Shown: in pieces, positions 37,301 through 52,300 of the stretch
Numbering within the stretch: the stretch's first letter is position 1
Layout: every line of letters starts with the position of its first letter
Assembly (NCBI GenBank): GCA_949775045.1
Contig: OX459097.1
Coordinates: 17,708,210 to 17,772,209, forward strand
Origin: Metridium senile
Lineage: Eukaryota; Cnidaria; Anthozoa; Actiniaria; Metridiidae
DNA: 64,000 nt
Direction of reading: 5' to 3'
Position numbers and translations under genes: made by a program
The notes under the pieces: model-generated
The model's database searches: none
What the model saw: only the letters and a program-made list of their open reading frames with translations
Told to the model about the DNA's origin: nothing

Positions 37301-40300
37301 CCACACGCACTGGCAACTTCATGAACTACCCTCGCCTCATATATTATATAAGGCAAGGACATAGCAACAATTCAGTTGTAGTGGTTTGGGAGGTATATTG
37401 TTTACAAGGCTTTACTTTCTTATTTTTCATAATATTTTCTATTTAAGTTAAAACTAGTGTTGGAAATAGCTTTGCTCTTTCTAATTTTTATTTGTAGCTC
37501 TGCAGGTGCATCTTCCAGGACATAAACTGACTAGAGGTATCAAAAGACAAATGAATGTTTCAAGCTAAAAGGAAAGAAAAGCACAAGCTTTAATTGTTAC
37601 CTTTCCATCGCCACATTTAGTTCCATCTTTAACCATTCCATTGCCAACAGAATCTGTGTTATCTAGAACGGCAGCACTGCAACAAAGTATTTAGTTGAAA
37701 GACAAATGTAATAACCGCGGTAAAAATATATTAACACTTATTTCAAAAAACGTTGTAGTAGCTACAGCACCAAGTAATACTATCAATTCAAGAGAGAAAG
37801 TGCTGGTACGTAATGTTATTAAATCAGACTTGTTATCATTTGTTTATTATTTCTTTATAAGATAAGTCTGATTTCAGTACATTACCAGCAAAAAACCGGC
37901 ATTCCTTTCTTGGCTGGATGCTAATTGGTAAGTTTTACTGTAACGTGACAATTACAAGTTTAACTGGAGAATATCGTACATGTTTACTGCAATTGTTTCA
38001 TTTTATCAATCGCAGGATATGATATATTAGTACTTGGTTGTTTTCTTAGAATCATCATAGCTGTATACTAGTCGTCTATGCCGTATTGTTATATAGCTGT
38101 CTATTTTATCAATATAACGAACAACCTCATTGGTCTATAGGTGCTCACGAGACACTGATTAAATCCAGCTGTATCCCGACCTGGAAATAAGTGATCACTT
38201 ATTCACCGCGATATAAGTGTCAAGCGCACATGATAAAACCTGTGGGGTGAGAAGTAGTCCGCTCAATTGCACGTGGTCAGAACGTGCTATATGACATGGG
38301 TTGATATTTTTGACCAATCAGAACCAATCATGTCGCTAAAGGACAATCAAAACATTTTAGCTTTGTGTACTAAAATGGAGCCCTAAGCAAGAAAGAAAAG
38401 ATTTTGCAGTCTTTCTAGTGAGGAAATACAAGGTCTTGTTGACAATAAAATAGACAGCTATATAACAAAACACTTAACTGTTCCTTCGGAAAACTAGTTA
38501 GTTTTTTTTTTCTATAAGTAACATACAACTGACTGTTTCCCTCAGGACCAGTCATTCAGTGTTATCAACCTACCTGCATTGCGAGGCATCGTCAAGAGTC
38601 AGTTTGGTATAGCTTTTGCCATAATTGACCAGCGGAGAACTTCGTTTTGAGAGACACTGAATCTGGCCACAATGCACATCTCTGAAAAATACGAACGCAA
38701 TTATGACAACGATATATTTTTGTAAATCGTTAAGCACGTAAATTGGTAAGCAAGTACGTTTGCATCTTTGAGAGTATTTTTAACAAGGCTTAAATTTGAA
38801 AACACTTTTCCTATAGCTTGTTTGTTTATTTTTTATTTGTCCCGTGATAGGTTAAGGTAAATAAATGGTAACGATGACTTACTTTGCTGCACAAGATGAG
38901 TTGGAGAATGGATCACATGTACCATATCCATTTGCTTCAGTGTTCAGCTTATTATAGCATCCATTCACCGAGTTATCGGTTTCTGAATAAAAGAGCACAA
39001 CAATTGAGCACCTTAATGTTGATTTATAGGAGCAAACAAATTACTATAAAACTGGTAATTTTGAAATGTTCGTATTATTCTCCGAAAATCCACCAACGAG
39101 AACACTATTTTAGGAATAATGTCCGTCGGGGTTCCGTGAGCATGGTTCCACATACACTACCACAACACTCACGTTTTACATCAGCCATCACTGCCCGTTG
39201 TACTGTGTTGACTGTTTTGACTGTTTTGACTACTCACACTACCACTGCGATCAGTTTCTACAGCAATCACTCCATACTGGGGCTTTTCTGTACGGCCTGC
39301 TCCACAAATACTGTCACTACAATCAGTATCAACCCCGATATGTGTTTTTTTCATGCATTGGCAACACACACTTACACAAAACTCAATATTTACAAACATC
39401 AACCCTCGCCAGTGTTCTTATGTGTGGTTCACTCTACACTACCGCGAAACTCGGTATTTACAGCCATCACTCCCCAACAGGGCTCTTGAGCTGCTGTAAA
39501 GTTTGCTCCACACACACTATCATTATACTCAGTATATTTACCTCTTACTATACAAATATCTCAATTACCGGCGTTTCAACTAATACACATCTGATTTTTT
39601 AATATACGTGCCTGCCTGTAGATGTATAACCCTAAATATATGTTTACAAGTAATTACCTGGTCCCCAAAGATCTCTACATTGCGTGTCAGGTGTTTCTGC
39701 GCATTTACCAAGATAACAATACGACTAAAGAAGCAAAAGAAATAGGTGAACCTAATTGAATAAACTGTTACCAAACCAGCTGAATAAGTGGGTAATCAAA
39801 TAATTATGTAAACCGATGCATTTATCTGATTCATAGTTGCTCACTTCAAAAAAAATGACTGAGTAGTGTTTAATGCACTGAATTAAAAACGGCTAATTAG
39901 TGATTGGCCAAATAACTGAGTAAATCGATGTATCCTCAATTGCTCACAGTAAAAACGAATGAGTAGTGGTTACTCAAATAATTGAGTGAATCGATGCATC
40001 CAGTTTCTCTCTGCGAACGTGACTGAGTTATGGTCACTTACGCAACTGAGTAAATTTATACATCTACAATTAACTAACTGCAAAGACCGACTTGGCAATG
40101 GTCCGCACCAAAAAAAACACAGGGTAAAACGAATGAGTAGTGGTTACTCAGATACATGAATCAAGCGTTGCTTTTTGTGATTCAATAATATACAAATTAG
40201 GTAATACCTAATAGCGGAGCTCCCAGTTTAATTTTTTCTTACAACATCAATATGTGCATGTAAATACCACTTATTAATAATAATAATAATAAACTTTATT

Positions 40301-43300
40301 TAAAAACACGCTTGCCCCGTCAACATATGCTGGTTTCCACAAGGGGCGTGTGGATTACAAATAGAAGAATCTTAAAATTTATTATGATAAAAAGTGAGAT
40401 ATATAACCCTCAGCCCTCCCCCCTCCTCCGATACCCTAATCCCAATTAATTAAGACAAAAAAAGAAATATCAAATAAATATTGTAAATACACCTTAGTTG
40501 TCTAAATACAAATATATAAAATAATTTAATTAATTAAAAATGCGACAGGTCGCAAGTGGCAATTTTTAACTTAAATTCACTGAGTGATTTGGCCTTTCGT
40601 ATGTACTCAGGTAAGGAGTTCCATACTTTTGGCCCGTCATATGAAAAACTTCTTTTTCCGTTTTCTGTTTTTGGTAGAGGGAGTTGCAGTGAAGTACTTG
40701 AGCCCCTTGAGTCAACTAAACAACTTGGTGCCATTCCGTTCAGTATCTTAAACATTTGTTTAGACTTCGTTTCCTCTCTTTGTACTTTGAGAGGTTTCTA
40801 CCCAAGAGCGTTTAACGCATCTTGGTGGGGAGTATCATTATTCATGAACATAATCAAACGTGCAGATCTATTTTGTAGTTTTTGAAGTCGCTTTGAAAGG
40901 CCTTCACCAAGAGTGTCCCACACTTCACTACAATAATTAAAATGTGGCTGCACCAATGCATTATAAACATTAATTAAGGTTTTCCTATCAACAAATTCTC
41001 TGATTCTTTTGATTACTCCTAGTCCGGATGTGATTTTTTTGGCTATCTTATCTATGTGTTCGTGCCAAGACAGGAATTGGTCAATTTCCACACCAAGCAC
41101 CTTGATATGGGTAACTTGCTTTATGGGATTTTGACCAATCCGTATGTCGGGCTGAGTATGAAGATTGCGCAAGTTATAGTGGGATCCAATTAAGAGGAAT
41201 TCCGTTTTTGCCACATTGAGATTTAATTTATTTGCAAGTAACCATTTCCTAACCGATTCCAGGTCACTATTCATCGCTCTCTCTAACTCCTCTATTGTAC
41301 CACCAGACGCAGTTAAGTTGGTATCATCAGCAAACAAACGAGATGTTGTTTGCTTTAAGCTCTCTGGCAGGTCATTTATATACAGTAGGAAGAAGAGAGG
41401 GCCAAGAATAGAGCCCTGAGGAATTCCGCACGTAATTTGTTTTTCCGCCGACGTCACTCCATTTAGCCGGCATACCTGAGTACGGTCTCTCAAGTAGGAT
41501 TTTAATAGGTTTAATGCATTCCCAGTTATACCATACAATTCCATTTTTTGAAGGAGAATTTCATGGTTTACTGTGTCGAATGCTTTTTTCAAATCCAGAA
41601 AAACAACCAGGTTAAATAAATTACGATCCATGTTAACATACCAGCTATTTGTACTATCGAGTAAAGCCGAAACAGTGGAGTGCAGTTTGCGGAATCCAAA
41701 TTGACGGTCACTTAGGATATTATTGGCTAAAAGATAGTCATATAGTTGGTCATATACGATTCTTTCCATTAGTTTACTTATGACAGGCAAGATAGAAATT
41801 GGCCTGTAGTTTTCGGGTTGGTCACGGGGTCCACTTTTAAAAATAGGAAGCACTCTTGCCATCTTCCAATCGTCAGGAAAGCAGCAAGTTTTGATCGCGT
41901 AATTAACAATGTATGTAAGAGATGGTGAGATCGCTTCTGCAGCGATCTTAAGAATTTTACTGGAGATTGTATCGATGCCAGTAGCCTTGGCAGTTGATAG
42001 TCTTTTCAAAATTTTCTGAGCTTTGGTATGTGTGACGGTTCGGAAGTCTGTCAATTTAGTTGAAGATATTAGATATTTTCTTGGGTATTATATATTACGG
42101 GCTGATATTTTACGAATTGCTTACGTATTTTGCCGGGCAATAAGGACATTGAGTGGGTATCAGTCTATCAAAGAGTGTATAGCTTAACAAATAATTTTAG
42201 ATTAAGAGAATTCCAATATAAGATACTGAATAACTGTTTATTCTTAAACATGAAGTTATATAAATTTAAAATACTGGACTCGCCTTTATGCACATTTTGT
42301 AAAACATCAAACGAATATATGAAACATTTTTTTGTCGAATGTGTAAAATCAAAGGACCTATACTTTAACATTAACCAATGTCTAAGCAGCGCAAATGTAA
42401 AGTTAATACTAGAGCTAAGTTTTAAAAATGTTCTCATTAATAGGGAGTTCTGAAGACACTATGGAAGGTTTCTTATTTTTACTATACAAATATGTACTTT
42501 ATAATTGCAAACAAAAACAGTTACTTCCTGTCATTAAATATTATCAAATAAATCTAATAGACTATGAAAAAATCGAATACATCATTGCAAAAAATAACAA
42601 CAAGCTATACACTCATTTGAAAAAATATGAGAAAATCCAAAGCTTAATTCATAATTTATACTAGTCAATATAATGTAATAACGAATTAGCCAAAAAACGT
42701 TATATTTAATTTATGTAGTTTTTCAGTCTTTTGTAATTGTGTTTATGTAAGTGTAAAAAACTATCAAAATATCAATAAAATATATAAAAAAAAACTGTTA
42801 ACTGTTAACTGTTTATTGTAATTTCTATAGCATCTTTAATCGAAAAATATAACTTTTCGAAGATTCAGCGCGCAGAAGAGAGAATCAAAACAAAGCCCTG
42901 GAAAAGCCAGTAAAATGTAAGATATTTCTCGCTCTCTTTTTGATTGACATAATGTCAAAAACCTCATTGGCTATCGATGTAGATGACGCCATCATGTAAC
43001 GCAACGCACAAGAGGAAAGTTTGTCATTTACACGAGGGGCGGAGATTTCTCATTGAAAAAAGTCCCATAAAAGCATGTTAATGGACAATTCATGAATGGA
43101 AATTGATTTAATGTAAGTAAAAAATTGTAATAAATCTCACTGCCTTTTCTTAGGTTGGTTATCGTTTTCATTCTATGCACTTTTTCATCTTTTTCTCAAA
43201 TTTTCAAATGTCACTTCAGTCAATAGTTTTGTTCAGACAAAAAAGTGTTCAGAAAATGTTTTTGATGGAAAATACCATTCCCAAACGATAGTGTGAATAG

Positions 43301-46300
43301 CCTTGTTATTATCCCTTTTATTTTTAAGCCATTAAGCTTATTTTGCTTTAGATAACGCCTTGAAAAAGTGCTGTGGCTGAACAGTCGTTTTACGGCCGCT
43401 TTTAATTTCACCTTCTTTTATTTTCCAAAGTTAGTTAGGATTCCGGATAGAAAAGGTTAAACCTTTTCATCGTATTAGATTTACTAAAAAGTAGTCATGG
43501 CAAATCTTCAAAACAAAACAAAAAGTTATTTTGAAATGGAATTAAAAGCCCAAGAATTATAAGTTCTACCAACACAACTGATCGATTTGAAAAGACAAGG
43601 ATTTTAAAACAAGGTATTTTATTATGAAAAACTTTGTGTAAAACATCATTTTGTTCTGTAAAAAAAACTTTAACGACTTTGAAGTAAAAACTACTAAAAA
43701 AGCTCGTTTCGTAAGCATTAAATAGTCAATAATGCTAAATAAAAAGAAGTTTTCAACCAATTTTAAATTATGTTTGTATTTTGATTCATCTTTGATGTTT
43801 TCCGTTGATGAGGTTAAAGTACATAAATAAACAACTTTTTCAATCGAAAAAAGGCTACAAAAAGTACAATTTACACATGCAGAAAGGATTTTAAACCTTT
43901 TCTCTTTTGTTTCTATAATAAAACAGAGAACGGATTTTTCCTTCTTGAACATTAATTATATTAAGTTTTTAGGTGTTTTTTTTTTTTCACGCTCGTTATA
44001 TCAAACAGTTTTTCAGTATTAAAATAAGCTTACTGTCTCTCAAAAACTTGAAACAAAAATTAAACTTGAACTTACTTTATCGGTGATTGTATTTTCCTGA
44101 TGTTTTCTACTCTTCAATGACGTCGACATTGATCATATTTTGACGAATAAATGTATGTACTTGAATTTTGATTGATTAAACATTGTTCATAGTTTAACTG
44201 CCAGGCTTGAAAATCCTTCAATAAACTGTGCTAGGAAAGTTTTCATATCAAACAAAGTTGCTTCTTTATCATTTTTTTTTTAAATTGCTGTAGTCTTTTA
44301 ATATTCTTCCACGGAGGTATCTAGAAATACGTTTTCTTGATCTTTTGGAATCAGTCTTTTGCTTTTCTTTAGTATAATTTCTCGTTTTTGTGTCCTTCAA
44401 GTTTATGTTCTTCTTCGGTCAAAACTCTCTTTATGTTCCTCGAAATTCATCTTTCTCCGTTGATATTTTGTATTAATGAAAGCCCTGTTTTACTCCGAAA
44501 CGTTCGTTCTCGAAACCCTTTTTCTTTGGCGTTCATTTTCTCTGTTTTTCGTCTGACAAGTTTCGTCTACAATCTCGCTTTCTTTCTTTCTCTTTCAAGC
44601 CTGCGCTGTTCTTCATTGAAACTCCTTCGCCGTTCTCTTTCTCTTTCTTGTCTTCTTGTCTTTTCCTCTTCTGTTAACTGTCTTTTTCCCTTATTAATTT
44701 CGTTTTCTTTTTCTTTCGGCATTTGTTTAAATTGAAGAAAGCTTAAGTCAAAGCGATAAAAAAGTTGATAAAATTAAACGTCGAGAAAAGCGAGAAAAAA
44801 ACGTTTTCTCAGGGAAGGATATTTTGACGCGCGCGCCCTCTTCAATTCCCGCCATAAATAAGTAGCAAATCAGAATCGCGATGTACACGGACGGACGGAC
44901 GGACGGACAGAATAGGGATTCCTGTGTCGGTCGACGAAAAATCAACTAGATGGGTTACCATTTTTTCTTAAGTATGGTGCTCCGCTCGCGCGGGCCTTCG
45001 GCCCGCGCGGGAGCTCCGCTATGAATCAGCAATTTTCTCAATCGGTTAGGGTTAAGGTATATTTAGTGTATATCTTGTTTTCATATAAATAACTACTTAC
45101 GTTTGAATGTAATGCGTCCCCACTCTCCGTGTAACCCGTCCAGCGGTAACCATCTTCACTGTAGAGAAGGTAGTAAGCTGTCACCCAATTGTACCAGGTT
45201 CTTCTTCCTTGAGTCAATACATGCGAGATGGTCTGGGTCTAGAATCAAGCAGAGAATGCGTTAGTAAGGTGACATCTATGCAGCATCATTTAGCAATTTT
45301 AGTCATCCTCTTTATCTTATTATATATTATCTTACTATTATTATTATCTTCATCAAAATATCAAATCATCATTTTCATCGCCCTCAGCACCATAATTATC
45401 ATTATTAGTAGCACTTTTAGTATTATTGTCATCATCATCATCATCATCGACATTTCTATTATGATCATTATCAAAATATATACTAATAATCATCAAATGC
45501 CAGCATCATTTTTATAGTTCTTATCAATACCATGTTCCCCATCATCATCATCATCATTATCATCGTCATCATCATCATGACTATCTTCATCATTATTGTC
45601 ATAATCATCACAATCATCACATGATTACCACTACCATCAACACGATCATCATCATCATCATAAATACCATTACCTTGCCTAAATCTATCTGTAAATATTC
45701 AGATTTCTTCTTCTTTTCCGCACACCAGTACTTTGAGTGATGTAATCTTGCATATCGTGGAAGGTCATTCCCCCGACTCGACGATGCCGTTATTTGGCTG
45801 TCAGGAACTGCACCGCTTCTGACACCAAGTGGAAGTAGACAATCTAGAAACCAATAATATTAATATGCCATGTGTTCATATACTATCAAGACCTTATTTC
45901 ATTATCAACTTTCTTTTGTAAGGTTATTAGTACAAATATTTGTTCAACTATTCCCAAGAGGAATTTAAAATATGTATGATAAAAGAAAGTCGTAAACTAT
46001 TCTGAAACTGGTAGTAAAATGACGCTACATTGCAAATGGCCTATTTCTAATATTATAACTAATACAAATCGAACCCTATTCTGCGTTCTCATCGGTTCGA
46101 ATACATACTAGCACCTAGTACTCATATCATATATCGAGCACCATGTTGAAATATTCGACAGACTAACTACAACTTGAAGAATTACGAATAAGATGCGTAA
46201 GAAATTCGCGGAAGGTACGTAAGAGATATGCAAGAAGAAATAACGCAAATACTCTTACCTGGCTTCATGAACCATAATTGAAGTCTTGTTGCATCACAAC

Positions 46301-49300
46301 CGCTATAGATTAACAGCTCACGATCATTACCAGGCCACCCGCCATTAGGATGAACACATTTACCGCTCTTAACGTGTTTTAGAGAATGACCTGAAGACAG
46401 ATGGACGTTAGTTAGTTTTATAATTATGTCATCGTTATCAGGATTTTTCTTTTGCACTGGAAACCAATTGTAATCTTTGTTATATTATGTTATATTAATT
46501 GTTATAACCATTATGAATATATATCGTTATAATCGCTTCCCTAATTATCATTGTCATTATGATTATTACCATGATCATCATCACCTTCATTATCACCATC
46601 ATTATCACAATATTATTATCATCAACATCTTTGATACAATCAATATTATCATTATCGTCATTGTCATTGTCATTGTCATTGTCATCAAAATTTTCACCAT
46701 CATCACTTACCTGATGTCCTAACAAACTTAGAATCCTCGTCCTTACAGCTGCTACTAATAACCAGTCTTACCCCGTTCCAAGTGTTTCCATTTTCAGGGC
46801 ACACGCGTTTGTTGCTGCATTCATGCCATAGCGTACCATTTGCATCCAGTTTAAACTCCATATACTTATCTTTACATTGATATCCAGACTTGAAGACTAA
46901 TTTACTATTCTCGTGAGGATTGCAAGTTGCGTTTTTAGGAACAACGCAATAATCATTGTACGCCTTGATTGGTGTTGGAGTAGTTGGATTGACTGCAAAG
47001 AAATATATTGGTAAATATACAAGTTTAACCAGGGCTGATTATTACAAACGATGCATGGCGATCATGTGCTAGATGATGAAGGTGGTGATTATGGTAATGG
47101 CCACAATGGCAAAAGAGTTTGCGATGGCGATTAAAGTGCAAGTATCACCAAAAATAAGTGGTTTGATTTTATCATCATTAGATCGAAAAGTGGTTGCTTT
47201 GTACCTAATATCATTTTAAAAATTTAAAAAACATCGAAATCCATGTTATTTCAACAAAAAAGGATTTTAAAAACAATTTTATGGATACTCAGGTGTGTTA
47301 AGGCCTGGCTTTTTTGCAAATTACAATCTATTTTGTTTCTTTTCTAAATCAGTGGGTTTGGGACATATCGTAATCATTCGTTTATGGAAGATCTAGTTCC
47401 AGATTGTAAACCCTTTGATATGAATTTTTTTTCATTTTGTTGGTCACGTCACTTAAAAGCAGCAAAAACGGTTTTTTGAAAATGGGGAACATTTGTCCTT
47501 TCCCAATCAAGCTGAAATTTGCATGTTTTTTAGATATTTATCGAAGGCATATGACACCGCCTTTTAATCGTGTCTATCTACATGGAGCAAAAAGAGATTA
47601 AGGAAAAACTTATATGCAAATTAGGTCACGTGACCTCTTTTCTAAAATAACTCTCTACATAAAATATTTTTCCAAACGCAAAAAAGGTATTTGTAAAGAC
47701 CTCTATAACAGAAACAAAATAACACATTACCCGTTAAAATCGAAGAATTCTTTGTGTTCCCCATTTTTAATCAAAATTTCTAAGCTAATAATTTGGTGTA
47801 CCTTGTCACGTGACATCCCTTCCAATGTGAACATGTAGCAGAAAGTTTCACTTAAAGTTTCACTTATTTGACAAAATATACCAACCTATTGAAGATTCCT
47901 ACTAAGAAAAGGCCACGATTCTCTTTAAACCTATTTTCATATACAAATAAGGCTTAATCCAGGCCTTAACACACCTGAGTAAACTATCAATGGATATTAT
48001 TTTTCTGTAAGTAGAAAATTGTAATAAATGTAACTATGCTGTCATGGAGTTGTTATCGTTTTAATTTTATGCGTTTTTCAGTCTTTTCGACAAATCTTCA
48101 CTTACAATCAATTCGGTAGTCTTTTCAACCAAAATGTGCTCAAAATTACATTTTAGACAAACAATACCATTCGTTCAGGACTGTTTTGAAAAGCTTAGAA
48201 TGTTGTACAAAGGTTAGACCTATCTGGTATTGTGTATATTCTATATGATCAGTTTTAATAATGTATTTAAAATGCAATTGTTTTGAAACGGGTGAAACCT
48301 GAACCCAGCTGCTTATCGGCCGTGTTTGACGTTCTTGTACTTTTACTTTTCTAACTTCACTTGGAAGTCTCACAAGACAAACAGTGCACTGTATTTCTGT
48401 ATGAAAATAACCTTATTGTTTTTTGTTGTTGTTTTTTCCATGCTGAAAAGAGATCCTTTTCGTAAACTGTGTGATTTTTCGTATCTTGAAGAGAAACCAT
48501 TGAGTTCGATGCGTGACAAATTCATAATTTTTCGTCCGTTAACTGACATTTTATGTTTTGTACAGGACATTTATTTTGGTAAAATTGTGTTGTAAAAAAA
48601 AAAAATGGATAAAATAATTTCCTAAAACAAAAAGGATTTTAATCCTTTAAAAATTTAAAAATTTGGCTAACCCTAGGCCTGTGGCGTTCTCGTTTAGAAT
48701 AGGCGTTTCTTGTTGGTTTGCCGGTGTGAGCAGCGATGAAAACTGCTATACGCTAGTACTGCTATTTTAGATTTTGTTTTTAGTTCACATCGGCTTGTGC
48801 GTTGATAGTAAAGATCTATAATAACCAAATTAATAAAGAATTAGCTATAAGAATAAAGAATTCTAAAAACCAGTGCACTTTCTTTGGACTGAATCCCAAT
48901 GATGTTTTGATATAATTGTCAACAAAGTCCGATGAAGTGAAGTCTTCTTGAACATCAGTATACAACTATATCAGACAAATTAATTTTATCCATAACTACG
49001 TGAAAGAACTGTGTTTTTCGGTAATTTATACAAAGAAACACCATCTGCTCTTGTGCAGCTACAATTTTGGACAACACATCGCATAGGCATTGAGCAGGTT
49101 TTCGTGATTTTATTAAAACTACAATGTACAACGAGCCGACAACAAACGATTCCGCTCCCGGCCGTGCGAAAGCGTTCCTCTTGCTACGTCACAGCTAATT
49201 TGCATAATTTCTTGACTTGCAGCTTCGACGATGTACATTTTTCGATTTTTTCCGTACTTCGAAATAAATTTTGGTTAAATGACATTTGGATTCGAAAATA

Positions 49301-52300
49301 AATCATTGAGAGCAATCATTTCAAGCAAAGTTTATTTTTGGTGATACTTGCACTTTAAAAACCTTTGCACTTGCACTCCGCTCCGTGTCCCTGTATACAA
49401 CGGTTTCAAAAATCATATCATAGTGGCAGCCAAAGCTTCAGTCAACACTATTAGGGCTCAAAACGATGTTGGTATTTTTATTGCAATTCTGATTAAAATC
49501 AATTTATCACAACAGCTTGTCACAAAGTCATAAAGATTTACAACTAACGACTACAAAAAAACTGAATGACTGTGCTCGACAGTTTGAGCAATAAACTTAT
49601 ACATAGCTGTTCACATTAGACGGAAACACTTCGTTGCATACCTTCATCAGCTGAGCATCCCAACAGTCCAGTTCTCATGCAGATCCAATCCTTCCAATAC
49701 TGAGGGTTTATACGAACATATCGGGCTTGGATACGAGGAGATAGCTTTCTTGAGACCACACCGTTTAAATTGGTGTTTCCAAGTATCAGCTGTTGAAACA
49801 GAAAGACACACAATTTTTAATTTTTGCCAGTCAAAACAATTAGGATATCACATCGTGGTGCAACGATATGTAGTAACGGTTTTGCTGATAACCGATATTT
49901 TGAAAAGATCGTGCTGCTCGAACAATAACATATATTGAGTCCTTTTTGATTGCGTTTGCATCAATTTCGAAAATACGTCATTTCCAGTATTTCTATGACC
50001 TTGATCGTTTTGGAAATTGTTATCAAGAGCATTTATGGTCTTGAAATATGACTTTCAACAGTGCTGCCCAAAGAATCTATCTCGTGCGACAATTGAGCAG
50101 CACAGTTTGTGATGCTCTGGCTAATGCAAAGTGATTAAGATGGGGTAGACCTCATCACAGCAACATAACACCAATAAAAGATTAAAAGCATCGCAGAAAT
50201 ATATACTAGAGGATGTCATCATCATCATCGTCATGATCACCATTACTATTGGTCCTTTGTCTGAATCATTATTTTTACAATGATAATCAGGCTCATTGTA
50301 AAATATACTTTTTTTTTTTTAATATATCATACCTTGTTGGTTCTGTTACACGGTATCCCATCTTGGATGACATTGTCACCTGGACACTACCAAACATTCA
50401 AAATATATAAAACAAATACGTGCTCAAAATGTCTAAAAAAAATAAAATATACAACTATTTTGAGAATAGGTAGAACATAATATTACGGCTACTTACATCT
50501 CCAGAGTCACCAGGACAGTATTCAGGTACATCGCAGTCAGTCTGTACTGCTCTGCACATGGCTCCTTGTCTCTTAAACTACAAGCAAAAATAATACAGTA
50601 CAATTGCAAAGAGGCCTGGCGAACAAAAAAAGAAACAAAAACATAAAAAAACGCAAGCAAAAACAAACAAACAATAAAACAAGCAAACAACAATTAAAGT
50701 ACAACAGTTCAAGTAAAACAAAGAAACAAATAATTATAATTATAGGAACAAATTAAAAATTGTACAGACTAACAAACTAACTAACTTAGAAACTAATAAG
50801 CCGGAAAGCGGGCAATCGAATAAAGCAACTACAGTTTTAGTAAATTATCTCACGTGGCAGTCTTGACAGCAGGAGTGGTGTAGATCACTGCACTGTGATG
50901 ATGCTTTGAGGCGGCATTGATGGGGAATACAACAAGGATCTTTGGCTGCACACATCTGAAATATATAGCAAACAACTGATTTAAACAAATGGTATGCATA
51001 AAAAGGGAAAAGACGTGAAAGATAAAAATAGAAAATAAGAGAAAAATATGAAACAATGGGAATAATAACCAAACGTTTGAACACATTTGATAAATAAAAA
51101 GGAAAAAAGAAGGGGAAGTTGAACAGTGAAGAAAATAACGACACAACAAACAAGGAAGCAAAGTTACCTCTGGTGTTCCACAGTCACACTCCTCGTCCCC
51201 TTCCTTGATACCGTTACCACATTGAGCATTGAGGGCCTTGCAAAACATATTTATCATTATGACAAAATGATTAATTATTATCATCATTGTAAAACTTGTT
51301 ATCATCATCATTGCAATCATCATTATCACCATTATTTTATGATAAACATCTCCTCCAGGGACAACAGAAAATGCAAGAACTTTAAGAACTGCCATATGAC
51401 GCCGCATATTGCTGCAACGCAGTTTACAATCATTAGTGTGATGTATATATGAAATGCCTCCGAGGCCATAACGTTGCTCCCGGAGATAATCCTCTACTAT
51501 TGGCGAGACAAAGCAGCCACCATCATCTTTACCACCACCATGTTCATCATCGTTATTAATATTATCGTCATCATATCATCATCTTCGACATCATTTCGGC
51601 AAAATCAATTTTAGCAAATATTACCTGTTCTGGGACATTGTACAAACATTTGTCATTTATTCTCTTCATTTGATTCATGTTACAGTCTGAAAATCCAGGA
51701 ACTCGGGTTCTGCATGAAAAAAAATATGGGTATAGCAACAACTAAAACCAATTACAACAAATCTTGGCAACAGCAAGTATTGTATTGTTAAATTAAATCT
51801 GAACGAGAACTGCGTGAAGCTGGTTACTTACTTGTGTCCGCCCATAAAGCATCCCTTGGCAGTCAAACACTTACACGCATCTACGAAAATATTTATTCAA
51901 GAATAAATGTCTATGGATCGTGAACAACATGCATTTATTTAGCCATTAGTCCCCTTATAATCAAACTCAAACTTGCCCACTCATTTTTAAACTCGCTCAC
52001 ACATTTTTCAATCATGCACTCACTCATTTATATAGACAGTTGGTCACCGTGCTAACAACAAATCGTTGTAGATTACTTTTTTCGCACTCACTTATTCATA
52101 TATTTATTAATAACTCTATCATCAATTTACTCACTCAATCACATGCTCACTCATACATTTATTAATTAATCCATTCATTCATTCATTCATTCATTCATTC
52201 ATTTATTCATTCATTTAATCATAGATAGTTTCTTAATTTGATGGTTAAGTTCATTAAAAAAGTTAGTTGTACGTTTTTTGTTGAAAAAATGGTACTTACC

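Larger units (their letters stand above)
36401..39724 (-). other. Exons for ADAM Cys-rich and EGF domains
   Basis: Exons 39724-39658, 38982-38883, 38681-38574, 37676-37601, 37125-37036 and 36467-36401. The first begins SYCYLGKC and follows directly from NRTNK at 50333 in phase 0. Landmarks are QCRDLWGP, CGQIQC, VKDGTKCGDGKMC and then an EGF-like end ACTSTGECQCYEGFD. The fit to the ADAM Cys-rich family is good along its whole length. Confidence 0.85.

Noticed and set aside
38884..39602. Long overlapping plus-strand frames (up to 201 codons)
   Set aside because: They are antisense to a confirmed Cys-rich exon (38982-38883) and run into an intronic tandem repeat; no domain or splice logic.
44388..44735. 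115-codon plus-strand frame rich in Leu/Ser/Phe
   Set aside because: It is a CTTT-type low-complexity stretch within a repeat; the peptide has no domain features.
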